Assembly: GCA_030295235.1 (NCBI GenBank)
Contig: AP026153.1
Coordinates: forward strand, 496,001-560,000
Origin: Fistulifera solaris
Lineage: Eukaryota > Bacillariophyta > Bacillariophyceae > Naviculales > Stauroneidaceae
Direction of reading: 5' to 3'
Length of the DNA: 64,000 nucleotides
Under the pieces are notes generated by a model. The model was not told the DNA's origin. It saw only the letters and a list, made by a program, of their open reading frames with translations, and did not search any database. Below are positions 1 to 11,367 of the stretch, piece by piece. Position 1 is the stretch's first letter; each line of letters starts with the position of its first letter. The translations under genes were made by a program, and so were the position numbers.

Positions 1-349
1 CTTCATGACATTTTTATCGTAGGTCTAGTTGTATAATTAATGAAATTCATACATACATTCTCCACGTTACCAACACGAACTTGGAGTAAATTGTGAGTCT
101 ATAGGAAATTAATGAAAGTCTATTGTGGATGGGATATAAAAATTTCGGCATTTTCTTGTTCTCGAACTGCATCCCATCGTCTCGTGTGTGTGTTTAATAT
201 GTATCTCATTTCGATTCGGTGAAAAGTCTATTGTGGTGTTGTATGTTTCATGTAACATATATCTCCCGAAAGTTTTCCGTGTGCAGGAATCAGCGGCGTT
301 TAGTTACGGCGAAGCACTGCGCTTCTTGAGATCGCCGTCGGTTTTTGAC
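1..349. other. Window start, no gene recognised
   Basis: The 68-residue frame at 188 has no supporting features. Confidence 0.35.
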
Positions 350-1628
350 TTAGTGCCAGCCACCTTTTCGAGTCGACGAAGTGCCCGACTCTGAGCTCGA
401 CGCTCCAGTTCTCCCCTTCACGCCCAATTTGGGTACCCATTTTCCTTCTTGAAAGTGAAAAAACTCGTGAAAGTTGGGATTCCAACGGCGAAACTGGCGC
501 ACAATCGAAGCTTTTTGCACCTTGCGTTTGGACTCGGAGCCAGGCGAGACAGGTAAGTGAGTGTGATCTGAGACTTCCGAGCCGTAGGTGTGCATCAACT
601 CTAACATGTCACTGCGATGAAAAAGGAATTCTAACGTGAGGTATACGCAGCAAACTTGGGAAAAGCTATCGAAATGAAGACACTTACGCAACGGGTATTT
701 GCGAAATTTTTCCGACGGGAAGCTGACGCAGCTCATCCACTTGGGCTTGCAGGTCTTCAATCGCTTGCTGTAACGTTTCCACGAGCCGGTTTCGTTCCCC
801 CAGTTCGTATCGAAGAAGCGCATTATCGCGAGCAAGTTCGTCCAATACCTGCTGATGATTCGATGCTGACGGCGTATGAGTCCAGGATGTTTGCCAAGGC
901 CCAGTTCGAGCGGCACCCGGCTCAATCAAAAAGGGAGGCGTGGTGGATCCGCTCCTGGAGGAGAGACTACCGTGGCCCGGCAATTCCGCCCGTCCCTGAA
1001 AGCGCGGTTGCAACAAAGCTGCACCAGGTTGTCGGATGACCGTGGTCGTTGTCGTCGTTACCGAAACTCTGGAACCATCCGGCGATGTTGAGACGACGAG
1101 CCGTTTGTTGGAAGCGTCCGATGATTCATCGATACTGCGCTTGCGCGTGTTCCCGGTGCTCACGGGAGGTGCAAAGGCGGCATGAACGGCCTGCGGGTGA
1201 TGACAAAAAGCGGATGAACTGGAGGCAGGAAAGGTAGCTCCGGAAAGTTCTTGGCTCTTGTCCTCAAAACTATTCGATCTTTCATTGTTAATCGGAAACA
1301 TCATAGAGCTCCACTTTTCCGCCCACGAGGAACTCGATTGTAGTGAAGAAACAAAAGGCGACGCCGTACGACCGTCTAAAGTATATCCTACTGAGAGCGA
1401 CGGCGAGGTTTCGGGCGAAGCGGAACCTACGGTATGACAGTGCTTCGGGGAGACGAGATCAGTCGAAGGTGTTTGTGCAGCAATTTCTGTTGAAGGAGAA
1501 ACTCGAGCGGGGTTTTCCAGATCATTCTTCCAAGCGGCAGTCTGCGAAAGAAGCTCCAAGTTGCTGGAAGCTCGAGGGATTGTTGATTCTGTTCTACTTG
1601 AACAACGACTTGGCTCTGTCATTACCAT
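350..1628 (-). CDS. Hypothetical coiled-coil protein, two exons
   Basis: Two exons (1628..688 and 611..350) are joined by a 76-bp GT-AG intron. The donor reads GTAAGTG and the acceptor follows TTTTTCATCGCAG. The spliced length is 1,203 nt, exactly 401 codons, and the phase matches (GC|T). The N-terminal ~200 residues are Ser/Thr/Pro-rich and look disordered, with a basic stretch (NTRKRSIDE) that could be a nuclear signal. A leucine-heptad coiled coil follows (LARDNALLRYELGERNRLVE and onward). The second exon has a basic-aromatic segment (IVRQFRRWNPNFHEFF, then KWVPKLG). The coiled coil resembles a bZIP zipper, but no canonical bZIP basic region precedes it, so I do not call a transcription factor. 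The function is not recognised. No plus-strand alternative in this span is convincing. Confidence 0.6.
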
Positions 1629-2294
1629 AGGTCATCCTGTTGCATGGCAACAAAAGTGTGTCCTCATCGCTTGGTGAGAAGAAAAACAAAATCGAATCAA
1701 TCGAGATGAAGGGAGAAGGGAGTGACCCTTATCCTATTTTCTGTTCTATAGTCCAAGATACTATCGGTTAATCTGTGGGAGGAATCAGTAGACCCGCACT
1801 TGGTATCTACGAGGGAATTTGGATTTCTCGATACTCCGAATGTCGACGTCGTCGACCGTGGTGGGCCGCACGATACGGTAAATGGCTCGCCGACCGTTAA
1901 CATGAAAATCCAAGATAGCCGTTGCCTAATTACAGTCATTACAAATGGAGTACCGGTATTCAAATGCCTATGTGACCATTTTTCTATCCGCGGAAAGGTA
2001 GAAAATTTTAGACGTGCTGTTGAAACACGAAACAGCTCTTGTCCCGCTTGAGATAATTCTCGCCAAAGTTACGACAGGTAGGTCTAGCTAGGGCCAACCT
2101 TGCTGGGCCGAGGGGTATGATCTACGTAGACGCTTAGAACTTATCAGCCAAGCAAGCAAAAACCGTAAAATATAATCTTGTGTAGGAATGCTGCATTAGC
2201 CCCTGTCTTGTTGCAAAATATACAGATTTTTCAGAAAAAGCTGCTCGCAACACGCCATACCCCGTAGATTTGTTAAAGAAATTTTAGCTATTCG
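1629..2294. other. Intergenic spacer
   Basis: 666 bp between two minus-strand genes. Overlapping ORFs on both strands (1697-2051) have no recognisable domain. Confidence 0.35.
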
Positions 2295-3642
2295 TCAGTC
2301 ATCATCAGCAGAAGTCCTTCTGATGTTCTGCTTTTTCTTTTTAGCATTGAAGCCACTCGCCTTCTTCTGAAACTCGACCGGCTTTCCGTCACTAATCTTT
2401 TTGGCAACAAGATCATGGACGCTGAGCGTGCTTCCTTTATTTCCGTCTATGTCACCATGAATATTTACACCCTTGTATCCATCTTTCTCTCCACGGTTCC
2501 AGATATCATAGGCCCCCAGAGCCGAATCTCCTGCCGATTGAACGGCTGCTTCCTCCATGCGTCTCTCTTCTTTCCGCTTTTCCTCACGAGCTTGTTCTAT
2601 GGCGGCCACTCGACGTTGTTCTCGAAGCCTTGCTCTTTCTTCTTGAAGTTCCTTGCGGGCTGTAGTGCGTTTGATATGAACAGTAGTCCACGATGATAAC
2701 CCCGTTGCTTCGTCGATTTCGGCCTGTTCTGACTCGGCAAAATCTTCCTCTCCATCATAGCCGGCTAAAATGCGCGCTTCTTCTACAGTATCTGGAATCC
2801 GTTCATCTTGATTCCCATCGAGCACGATTCTTATTTGCGTCAATGGGATCGACTTTTGTATCGTTTCTTCGGTATCCTCCGGCGAAGCCAAGAATGCAAC
2901 ATCGACAGCTTTGAGACTCACCGAACCATCTTCCTTTTTTCGTTGCAGTGCCACGACCAGTGCTGGTTTCCAAAGGGAAGCATACGCGGGTAAACGTAGT
3001 TCGGCGGGGGTGGCTTGCGCCGATCCTTGCCACAATTGAATGGGCATCTCTTCTTCTAACATATCGCCAAAGACGTGGCCTTCCAAATAAGTAACTTCTT
3101 TGTCGTCTGCACTGATTTGTGTGTAATAACCTTCATCGGGGGCCAATTTGCGTTTCTTTTGTACTATTATTTGATCGTCGTCTTCTTGATCTCCTTCCTT
3201 TGGTTTCGTCGCTTCGTCGATGCGTTGCTTCTTTCGAGCCTGCCATTCCTTCATTTCCAGTTTCGAATTTCCCTGTGACGGCGGCAGTGTCGGAGGTGGC
3301 GGCGGAGGCGGAACGAATGAAGTTGTGAAAGAGGGTACAACCACAGGAAGGGGTGCTGCGTACAACGATGGTCCATCAAAATGTCTTAAATCTTCTGCGA
3401 GTGACGACCGCGCCGCGGCTTCCATTTGTGCCAGCGAATTTTGCAGAGCTTTCGACTTGGCTTCTTCTTTTGTTGACTTTTCCTTTTTTCTTTCATCTGC
3501 TCTTCCACCTTTTCACGATGTTTCTTCCCATTTTCATGCAATAGTATGGATTGTCGATCGGAACCCATCCACACGTTGCAAAGGCACAATAATGGCGCTC
3601 ATTGTTGCGCCATGCCTCCTTTCGTTTTCCAGTGCTTGACAT
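2295..3642 (-). CDS. WBP4/FBP21-like splicing protein with U1-type zinc finger (two apparent frameshifts)
   Basis: The 376-residue main frame begins inside a gene whose real start is probably the ATG at 3642. Upstream frames encode WRNNERHYCA, then CNVWMGSDRQSILLHENGKK, the U1/matrin-type zinc finger of WBP4 (C-x2-C-x13-H-x5-H). Two single-base losses separate the frames, one at a TTT run (plus 3580-3582) and one at an A6 run (plus 3484-3489). Adding one base to each restores the C-A-F-C knuckle, the helical K/E-rich linker and a 449-aa protein. After the finger come a proline run (PPPPPPP), charged segments, a helical Arg/Glu region and a C-terminal basic tail. WBP4 proteins act in the spliceosome and bind proline-rich splicing factors. 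No WW domain is evident here, so it may be closer to plant ZOP1-type relatives. The zinc-finger family is clear; the exact orthology is inferred. Confidence 0.75.
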
Positions 3643-4144
3643 TGAAACATCTACGAGCAATAAGGCATTGATAGATTAGGTTGCAGTATTTGTATTGTGG
3701 ACTAATACTACTTGTAAAAGACTCTCGTAGCATTCAATGCTCATATCGCGTCGATGGTGAATTTTTTATATGCGTTTGTCGTTAGGTTTTTTGTCTCGGG
3801 TTAGGGTTAAAGCTAAGGGACTTAGCTGCTCTGCAGTCCTGTCACGGTTCAATGATTTATGATTTTAGCAATAGTTGCAGCTTGATAGAAGAGATCAGTG
3901 TATCCATTGGTATCGTTGCTAGTAAAACCCTCGTTTGACAGACTGAAATTACGCACCTGCTTAGGTTCGAGTTGAAAACAAACAAATCAGAGATCAATTC
4001 GATGCCGTTCGAGTACACACTCACTATTAGGAATGGATATCTCTCTCTAGTTAGTCAGTTGTATAACCATTTTGTACAAAGCATTCTTCTATATCTATCT
4101 ATGGTTTTAAATTTTTCGGGTTCTGCAATTTATATCTTTCGAAA
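3643..4144. other. Intergenic spacer
   Basis: 502 bp, nothing recognised. Likely contains the promoter of the WBP4-like gene and the 3' end of the TLDc gene. Confidence 0.35.
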
Positions 4145-5178
4145 TTAACAAAGAAAGGAAGCATCCCACATCGATTGCAGTCCGTAGACTTCCACATCGG
4201 CGACGTCAAACGAACCACCGGGCACCAACGGTGGATTTCCAAACGTACGACAGCGTCCCGTTTGACCGCGCGTCAAGTGATCGCGCAAGATCCATCCAAA
4301 ATCTCCACCGCCTCCCATACAAATCATTTGTCGATGCGTGTCACAGATTTGACAGTAATCGTTGGATCCCGTCCACGAGAAGATCTGCAGAGGGATTTCC
4401 GACAGTGGTAGTGTTGTACGCGCTTCTGCATCGAGACCTGGAATACTTTGTTCCGGATACGACGCGAACAAAAACGATTGACCGGTTCCATAGTAGGTTC
4501 CTGGTTTGGTACTACGATCTGGCGCCGCTTGCCACGGTTGGGATGCAAAACCTCCCAAAACATGCCCTTCTACGGTTCGGATCACCAATAAAGTATACGT
4601 AAAGGCGGAACACGAGTCCAGTAACTTGATGAACGAATCGCCATCCCGACCCAAGGCAAAACAGCGATGCCAAGAATTCATTTGTAAGGATTCGGGTAAA
4701 CACGAATGAAGTTGCTGCATCATGTCCTTCGTCAAAATGCGCGGACAATGATCTTCCAGTGATTCCTCACAATGCAAGAAATCATGATCCGTGACAGATG
4801 AATCTCGTAAATCCTCCTCCGAAGAATCGGCATCATCTGAGGATGAATCTTGCGTGGATACGGTAGTGGGAGAGTCTCGTTTCCGGTCCCAGAACCTTGT
4901 GGTATCCGTCTTTTTCATCGGCGTGTTCGCTGCAAAAGAAGATCGCTTTCCTTGATCAACATCATATTATCGTCATCATCGAAAGATGAAACTCGATCGT
5001 CTTCGTCCGCGGAATTCAACCATACGGAAGCTTTTCGCGGAGGAAGAAGACGTCGTATCCACGGCGGCGAACAACAACAAGAATCAACGTTTGGTTTCTT
5101 CGGCAAAGAGCGCTTGGTCAACATGACAGGAAAATAGGCGCGCACGCTCAATCGACGTTTCGTTCCCCTCGTCGGCAA
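4145..5178 (-). CDS. TLDc-domain protein (Oxr1/NCOA7-like), apparent frameshift
   Basis: The C-terminal ~170 residues form a TLDc domain. Visible landmarks are LLVIRTVEGHVLGGF, then TGQSFLFASYP, FSWTGSNDYCQICD, the glycine-rich GGGGDFG and the closing FDVADVEVYGL. TLDc proteins protect against oxidative stress and several bind the V-ATPase; that role is family knowledge. An upstream ORF (5178..4915) ends four bases into the TLDc ORF. Adding one T to the TTTT run (plus AAAA at 4934-4937) fuses them as ...DLLFAANTPMKK..., giving 344 aa. The nearby TTCTTTTGCAG could instead be a splice acceptor, but I found no good donor. The N-terminal half is Ser/Asp/Glu-rich and looks disordered. The gene is divergent from the adenosyltransferase gene at 5704. 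Confidence 0.75.
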
Positions 5179-5703
5179 GCAGATGACTCTCTTCTCTTTG
5201 TCCGAACGCTTTTATTGACGACAATTCTTCACGCAATTATTCCTCTGGTCGACAACTCGACTTGATTTTCCGACATGCCGCTGTTCCTTTGTTAGGTACT
5301 ATCTTTCGTGACAAGCAGATGTCGAATGATTCAAAGTCTTTATTTCTTTTCTCGCAAAAACAGGGGTGCAACGGCTCGTTTTTGTTTTTCACTCTGCGGG
5401 AGTTATCTGGCTCGCCCGGTTGTCCGTTGGATTTATGTGATACAGAATGATAGTCCGTTGCAATCCATTGTGACATCGCTGGTTCTTGTACTGTACTGAC
5501 GGACATGCCCTTCCGACAACAAGGGATAAGGGATAAGGTACGAGTCTGTGCGGCGTACGATCATCTTCGGTAAGAACGTGCCTCGTTGCACGGATTTGAT
5601 TTTCTCCATACCTCCGATCGACACAGAATAATGTGCATTCATTCTTCTCACAATCGATTGCTTCGTTCCTTCGTTCTTTTCCTCTCTCCTACGTACAAAT
5701 ACA
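5179..5703. promoter_or_regulatory. Divergent intergenic region (TLDc / adenosyltransferase)
   Basis: About 525 bp separates the starts of two divergent genes and presumably holds both promoters. No recognisable element or RNA gene was seen. Confidence 0.4.
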
Positions 5704-6658
5704 ATGCAAGACATTGAAGAAATACATCGCCGGGCGGTCGAACAAGGATCGACGACGTACATCGACCCGGATACGGGCTTTACAGTCTTTACCGAGTTGG
5801 CCCATCGACGGAGAGGTTTTTGTTGTGGAAATATGTGTCGACATTGTCCGTACGATCACGTGAATGTGCGAGGAAAGACGAAAACACGAAAGGTTGCCAT
5901 AGTCGAAGAAGAAGAAGAAAAAGAGATTTGCCCATCCAAAGGAGGACGACACGGTGGAAGACTCACATCCAAGAATGTGCCGTACACACGTTCGGGGGAT
6001 GCCGGGACGAGTAGTTTATTGACGGGAGAGCGTCGACTGAAAACGGATTTGTCATTTGAAGCGATGGGGACTGTCGATGAATTGTGTTCGGCGGTCGGTG
6101 TCGCCTATGCAGAATTGCAACAACAACATCATCCAGATGCCCGGCTTGAGGAATGGTTGTTGGAGATCATGTCACGATTGTTTGATGTAGGATCCCATTT
6201 GGCGAAACCGCGGCGTGTGGATGATGATAATGACGATGAAGAGGAAGAGATATTTGTCGCCGATGGCATCGGAGGTGGATTTAGTTCGGAACACATTGAT
6301 ACACTGGAAGACTGGATCGATTTATTGACCGACGAATTGCCCGAGTTGACATCCTTTATATTGCCCACGGGGACCAAAGCTGCGGCATTCTTCCATGTGG
6401 CTCGCACCGTGTGTCGACGCGCCGAACGATGCGTGGTGCCGTTGGTGCAGGCAAAGGTGTGTGATCCTCGTGCGTTGCAGTATTTAAACCGATTGTCCGA
6501 TTTTTTTGTTTGCGGCGGCGCGCTATGCCAATTTAAAGCTCGGAACGAAGCGAGAAGAAATTCTGTACCGCAAACCGAACCGTGTCGCCCAGCAACGGCA
6601 GCGTGTGGTGGTGTCCACCCAGTCGAACGCGACGAAGAATGAAAAAGAAAACAGCTAG
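5704..6658 (+). CDS. DUF5522 domain fused to cob(I)alamin adenosyltransferase (PduO/MMAB type), one apparent frameshift
   Basis: Residues ~5-55 form a compact Cys-rich module ([16 protein letters not shown], then [15 protein letters not shown]) matching the DUF5522 signature. From ~100 on the protein is an ATP:cob(I)alamin adenosyltransferase. Visible motifs are [16 protein letters not shown] with a downstream [14 protein letters not shown], then [19 protein letters not shown] and YLNRLSDF. The enzyme converts cob(I)alamin to adenosylcobalamin for methylmalonyl-CoA mutase, usually in mitochondria. The raw frame derails after YLNRLSDF at a T7 run (6501-6507). Removing one T gives [10 protein letters not shown], as expected for the last conserved helix, and a stop at 6656-6658 (317 aa). 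An acidic insertion sits mid-domain. No obvious mitochondrial presequence precedes DUF5522. Confidence 0.85.
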
Positions 6659-6685
6659 CCTTGTCTGGGCAATACAAAACACTGA

Positions 6686-7754
6686 CTATAAATTAAACAC
6701 TCCCTGTTGTTGCGATTGAAATATTGTAAAATTGGCTTCGAGTGTATTTTGAATGGTTTCAAAACTCATGAAGATGATCCCTTGTCCGGGAACGACACGA
6801 CCCAATCGCGGAACAACTCCCGCATACAAGGCCGCCACTCCTTCGTGTCTCAGTATTTGTTGAAAACAATCCAACGTATTTTTGTAACGACGCGCTTCGG
6901 TTCCTTGCATGCGCGTCTTGATGACATCAAACGGATTGTTGCCCAGTGTACTGAAACACCCGGCCGACATTCCACCCAAGAGTCCCAACAAGGGTGTCAT
7001 GGGCGTGGCTCCGTCCTTCGTGACAATACGCTTGTATTCGTTGAACCACATGAACCGCAGACCCTGATTCGACCCTTGTTTGAGTGCCGTGGCCGACGCC
7101 CCCTGATAAATGCCTTTCCATCCTTCTTTTCGCAATATCTCTTGCATCCCGGCCCGGAAGGGTTGATTCTGTTCGATGCATCGTGTTTTAATGGTTTCGA
7201 CGGGTGTCACGATAATCAAAGCTTCGGCGACTCCGGCACCCAATCCGGCGACAAAGTTCTTGGCCGGTGTCAAATTCCCGTTCGTGTCACGCAACTGTTC
7301 TTTGATAATCGAATTCAAACCAAATCGAATGCCGGCTTTCGGGATCGAGCCGATTAAGCTGAAAATGAGAAATGAGAAACAGAAAACAAGACGACAAAGG
7401 AAGAAAGAAAGAAACCGCAACGTACGTAGGTGCCAGACCGCGATACAGTGACAGAAAACCGGTTTCGCGAACCGTGTAAGCCAATCCTCCCATCATACTC
7501 GTATACGGGGGCTTACTACCGGCCATTTTCGACTGCAATTGCAATTGTGTCTGTCGAAAGAAGAAGACGACAATCAGATGGAATTGATTCGACCAAGAAC
7601 ACAGTAGCTCTTTCTTTCATTCTGCGTTTCAAATTATTTTCGTTTTAGTCACCTTGATGAATTCCATCGGCCAAACCGCCGTGGCTTCAATGCCACCTGC
7701 AATACATCCGGCTGCCAAAGCTGTGAAAGGATTCTTCTTTTTCGTTTCTGACAT
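6686..7754 (-). CDS. Mitochondrial carrier, citrate/tricarboxylate type (SLC25A1-like)
   Basis: Three exons (7754..7653, 7550..7426, 7358..6686) encode 299 aa with all phases consistent (900 nt). The acceptors are CGACAG and TTTTCAG. The first exon ends in PMEFIK and the second opens TQLQLQ, so the first carrier signature PxExxK is rebuilt only by splicing. The second and third signatures are seen as PVETIKTR and PFDVIKTR. Three repeats of about 100 residues, each with two membrane helices, fit the SLC25 fold. The sequence around NQGLRFMWFNEYK and GIIFMSFE is closest to citrate transport proteins. These exchange citrate for malate across the inner mitochondrial membrane and supply cytosolic acetyl-CoA. 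Substrate is inferred from resemblance. The gene is divergent from the ABCG gene at 8148. Confidence 0.88.
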
Positions 7755-8147
7755 ACTTGTCAACTGAGCATTTGTTTCAATTCAATATTCATTCAGGGAA
7801 GATACGAAATGGAAAAGCCGCGTTTTTGACGGGACGTCGCATTTTTCGCTTTTGTACGTGTGCGCGAATGAATCTTTGAAGCGTCCGTCATGCGTCCAAA
7901 AGCTGCGGATAGTAGACGGGGAACATCATCAACAATGACGTCATGCTTTGCTCTACTATTTGTATCTCAAGGAGTACCGGACTGACGAAGGATGACGATG
8001 CATTCGCAATTTTTTCTCTTTTTGTTTTCTTCTTTATTATTTCTCGCTCGATAATGAAAAGACATCATCATCAGAACCATATCATTCGTTTGATGCAACA
8101 CCAACCGACTACGACCCTTTAAATTGTTATATAGATAGTTTTCAAAC
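7755..8147. promoter_or_regulatory. Divergent intergenic region (carrier / ABCG transporter)
   Basis: 393 bp between two divergent start codons, likely containing both promoters. No RNA gene or distinct motif seen. Confidence 0.4.
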
Positions 8148-10056
8148 ATGAGCGGACCGGAGAACGAAGACAACAAAATCCAGAAGGCGAGTCGCGAGGA
8201 TGTTGAGGCCACGACCCGCCCTCATGTCTACACACCCGAGTGCCCCGACAATGCCCCGGCGGTTCTAACATTCTCGAATCTTACTGTAACCAAGAGAGGC
8301 GGTAATAAGAAGAAGCTTCTGAACAATGTTAGTGGAAGTATGACGGGTGGTCTTTGGGCTATCATGGGTGAGCCTCTTTGAGTCTCCTTGTCGCTGTTTG
8401 GAAAATCGACTTGACGCATTCCTCACATTATTTTTTAACAACCAGGCCCTTCCGGCAGTGGTAAAACCACTCTGTTGAGCACTCTTGCTTTGAGACTCAA
8501 TACCCGAGTCATGGAGGTCAAAGGAGAAATCCGTCTGAATGGCAGAGAGTACGACGCCAGTCTCCTCAAATCCATGTCCGCCTACGTCATGCAAGACGAT
8601 CTGCTCCATGCCGAGCTCACGGTCGCCGAGACCCTTTACTGGGCTTCCCTTCTCCGCATGCCATTGGATACCAAGGAAAAAGATCGTGCTGAAAGGGTCC
8701 AGGAAGTCATTGAATTAATGGGCATTGAGCACAGCCGCGACACCATCGTAGGAAATACCCGTCGCAAAGGCATTTCCGGTGGCGAGCGGAAACGCCTCTG
8801 CATTGCCGTGGAGCTACTGAATCGTCCCAAACTGATTTTTTTGGACGAACCGACGTCCGGACTGGATAGCACCACGGCCTACATTGTCATCAAGGCCATC
8901 AAGAACCTGACTTCCCTCGGCGAGTGCACCGCTGTTTGCACCATCCATCAGCCCGCGCAAATGACGTTTGCACTCTTTGACAACCTAATCTTAATGAAAA
9001 GTGGAGAGGCGGTCTTTCAGGGATCCTTGGGGAACATTAGTCACTTTCTGGATACCCTTGGCAAGCCGTGTCCCCCGAACACGTGTGTCGCGGATCACCT
9101 GATCGAGGCCATTGCGCCCCACAGCTTGGATCACGAATATCACCGAAAGTTTACCGTGCCGATCGATCTGGGATACGGTTATGAGAAACACAACTTTGCT
9201 GACATGCAGGAAGCCAAAAGCATTCTGTTTCAGATTTCTGTACTCGTCCGCCGCAACCTGCAGCAGCAGATGCGCAACTGGGATACTTGGTTGATGGGTG
9301 TCTTGTCCACTATCGTGATAGCATTCTTCATTTCCGGTGGCGTGTGGAAAGGCATTGGCAACGACCAGGAGGCTATTGCACTATTACCGCCAGCGTTATT
9401 CTTTACGTGTGTGAATCAGGGTATTTTTGCCTCCCTTCAGTGCGTGAACTCGTTTCCCGGCGAACGAGCGATCATGCTCCGCGAGCGCCAGTCCGGTGCC
9501 TACACCACTTTGGCGTATTTCACGGCCAAATCGCTCGTCGACACAGTGGTACTGATTTGGCAGCCCATCCTCTTCTCCTGCATTGTATACCCAATGTTCA
9601 ACCTACAGGACGATATTCAGAAGTTCTTCATTTACATGTTGTTCATGGTGCTTTGTTCCATGGCCGCCGTCGCTCTCGCCACCGCGGTGACCTGTATCGC
9701 GCTGACCGTGGAGCTTTCCACCGTGATTCTTTCCTTATTCTTTGAAATCTGCCGCCTGTATGGAGGGTTCTTCACCTCCCCCAACCAGCTGGACACCGCG
9801 GAATTTACGAAATGGAAGTGGCTGGATGCGATCAGTTACATCAAGTATGCCTTTGTCGGTGTGGCGCTCAACGAACTCAATGACTTGGAGTTCACCTGCC
9901 CCAGTGGTGACTGCGAAATCACTACGGGTGAGGCAGGTTTCGGCACAAAAGGGTTATGATGAGTACAGCATTCCCTTGTGTGCCGGCATTTTAGTTTTGT
10001 ATATCGCCGTATGCCGATTCATCGGTTACATGGGGTTGAAGTTTATCAAGCACTAA
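8148..10056 (+). CDS. ABCG (White-type) half-transporter, one apparent frameshift
   Basis: Exon 1 (8148..8367) and exon 2 (8446..10056) flank a 78-bp GT-AG intron that splits the Walker A motif (ATG G|GC CCT), restoring GPSGSGKTT. The signature motif SGGERKR and Walker B with D-loop (LIFLDEPTSGLDS) follow, then the H-loop (TIHQPA). About six membrane helices occupy the C-terminal half, including the ABC2 permease segment ERAIMLRERQSGAY. The order NBD then TMD, with a single set, is that of an ABCG half-transporter, which dimerises to export lipids, sterols or pigments. Near the end an extra G in the GGG run at 9951-9953 appears to shift the frame. Removing it continues KGYDEYSIPLCAGILVLYI to the stop at 10056, adding the last helix (609 aa). 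Substrate is unknown. Confidence 0.87.
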
Positions 10057-10159
10057 GCAAATTGTATAGTTAAAAGCCTTTGCGTTTTAGATATTGAGTT
10101 TGAAATACTCATGTCTCAAGTCCAAAGCCACTCGTAAATTTGATTCTGTTAGATTTACT

Positions 10160-11088
10160 CCACGATCAAAACACCGATTCCAGGATTTCTGGAACCTCCA
10201 CAGAATGTCTGTAACAGCCAAAACACCGATTCCAGATTTACCAACTCCAAATTTTCTGGAACGTCCAGCAAGAGGAATATGGACACCCAACAAACCAATT
10301 CCAGATTTTCTGGAACGTACAAAAAATGTCTGTAAAATTCAAAACATTGATTCCAGATTTTCTGGAACATCCGCAGACTGTCTGTTAGCAAACCAATTCC
10401 AGATTTTCTGGAACGTTTACAAGACTTGTGTTTGACGCACACCATCTATTCCAGAATTTCTGGAACGTTTACAGGACGTCTGGTTGACGCAAACACCTGG
10501 TCCAGAATTTCTGGAACGTCCGCAGAATGTCTATAAGACCCAAAACACCTCTTCCAGAATTTTTGGAAGTTGAACAGATTTTCATATGTTTACAAACACC
10601 AGTTCATTCAATCCAAAATGTCCACAGAGTTTCTGTAGGGGTCGACAAAACCTCCCTGAGGCGCAAAACTGACGAATATATATGTAGTCGTTAGCGCAAG
10701 ATACCGATTCCAGATTTTCTGGATCGTCTACAGGACTTATTTTGACGCAAAACACCTAGTCCAGAATTTCTGGACCTTGTTCACAGAAATTCTGCTTGGC
10801 GCTAAACAGTGATTCCAGAATTTCTGGAATGTCGACAAAACCTCTTGGACAAAACCTTCATTTGGCGCAAGATACCGGTCCCAGGTTTTCTGGAACTTTT
10901 ACCTGGTACAGGACTTCTGTTTGATGCAAAACACCAGGTCCAGAATTTCTGGACCACTTCCACAGAATTTCTGCTCGATGTTAATCAGCTATTCCAGAAT
11001 TCCTGGAAAGTCGACAGAACCTCCGTGTGGCGCAAGATACAGGTACTAATTCCAGATTCTCTTGAACTTACACAAGACCTGCTTGACG
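10160..11088. repeat. Tandem repeat array (52-bp period), left part
   Basis: About 17 degenerate units average 52 bp. Each boundary is marked by a near-palindrome of the type TTCCAGAATTTCTGGAA, for example near 10351, 10449, 10501, 10761, 10813 and 10939. In the right half the units alternate as three subtypes, giving a ~156-bp higher-order repeat. Type A ends ...GACGCAAAACACC, type B carries CCACAGAATTTCTGC, and type C carries GTCGACAAAACCTCC. The last unit is cut by the transposon at 11089. ORFs across this stretch, including the 113-residue one at 10809, only reflect the repeat. Confidence 0.9.
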
Positions 11089-11280
11089 CAAGGAGAAAAC
11101 AAAGTACCAAGGAGGTAAAACGGCTACTCAGGCCGCGGTCAAACTACTGACCCCCGCTGCGTGCGTCAGTCGTCCGGTGTTGCAAGCATCTTGGTACCAA
11201 AGTTACGAGGACCTACGTACTATAGAAATTAAAAGAGCTAAATATTTTCGCAAGTTCGGAGGGGGAGAAAATCATTGCAA
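11089..11280 (+). repeat. Left terminal inverted repeat of the transposon
   Basis: Matches the reverse complement of 12828-13031. Identity is high in three blocks, separated by short indels and substitutions: the terminal ~34 bp, the centre around GTCAAACTACT...GTCCGGTG, and the inner block ending GCTAAATATTTTCGCAAGTT. Confidence 0.9.
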
Positions 11281-11367
11281 ACAAGCACAATAATACGCGC
11301 TTTGCGGCTATTTCATTTGCGTTTATTGTGATCATATTTTCGTCCTCTCAACATTTCGTTGGATAAT

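Noticed and set aside
1697-2051. Overlapping ORFs on both strands, suspected Copia fragment
   Set aside because: No protease, integrase or RT motif; resemblance too weak.
10160-11080. Regularly spaced ~52-bp repeats resembling a CRISPR array
   Set aside because: The units are degenerate, the spacers themselves repeat, no cas genes are present and the genome is eukaryotic.
10809-11150. 113-residue ORF across the satellite
   Set aside because: It is produced by the tandem repeat and runs into the transposon end; not a gene.
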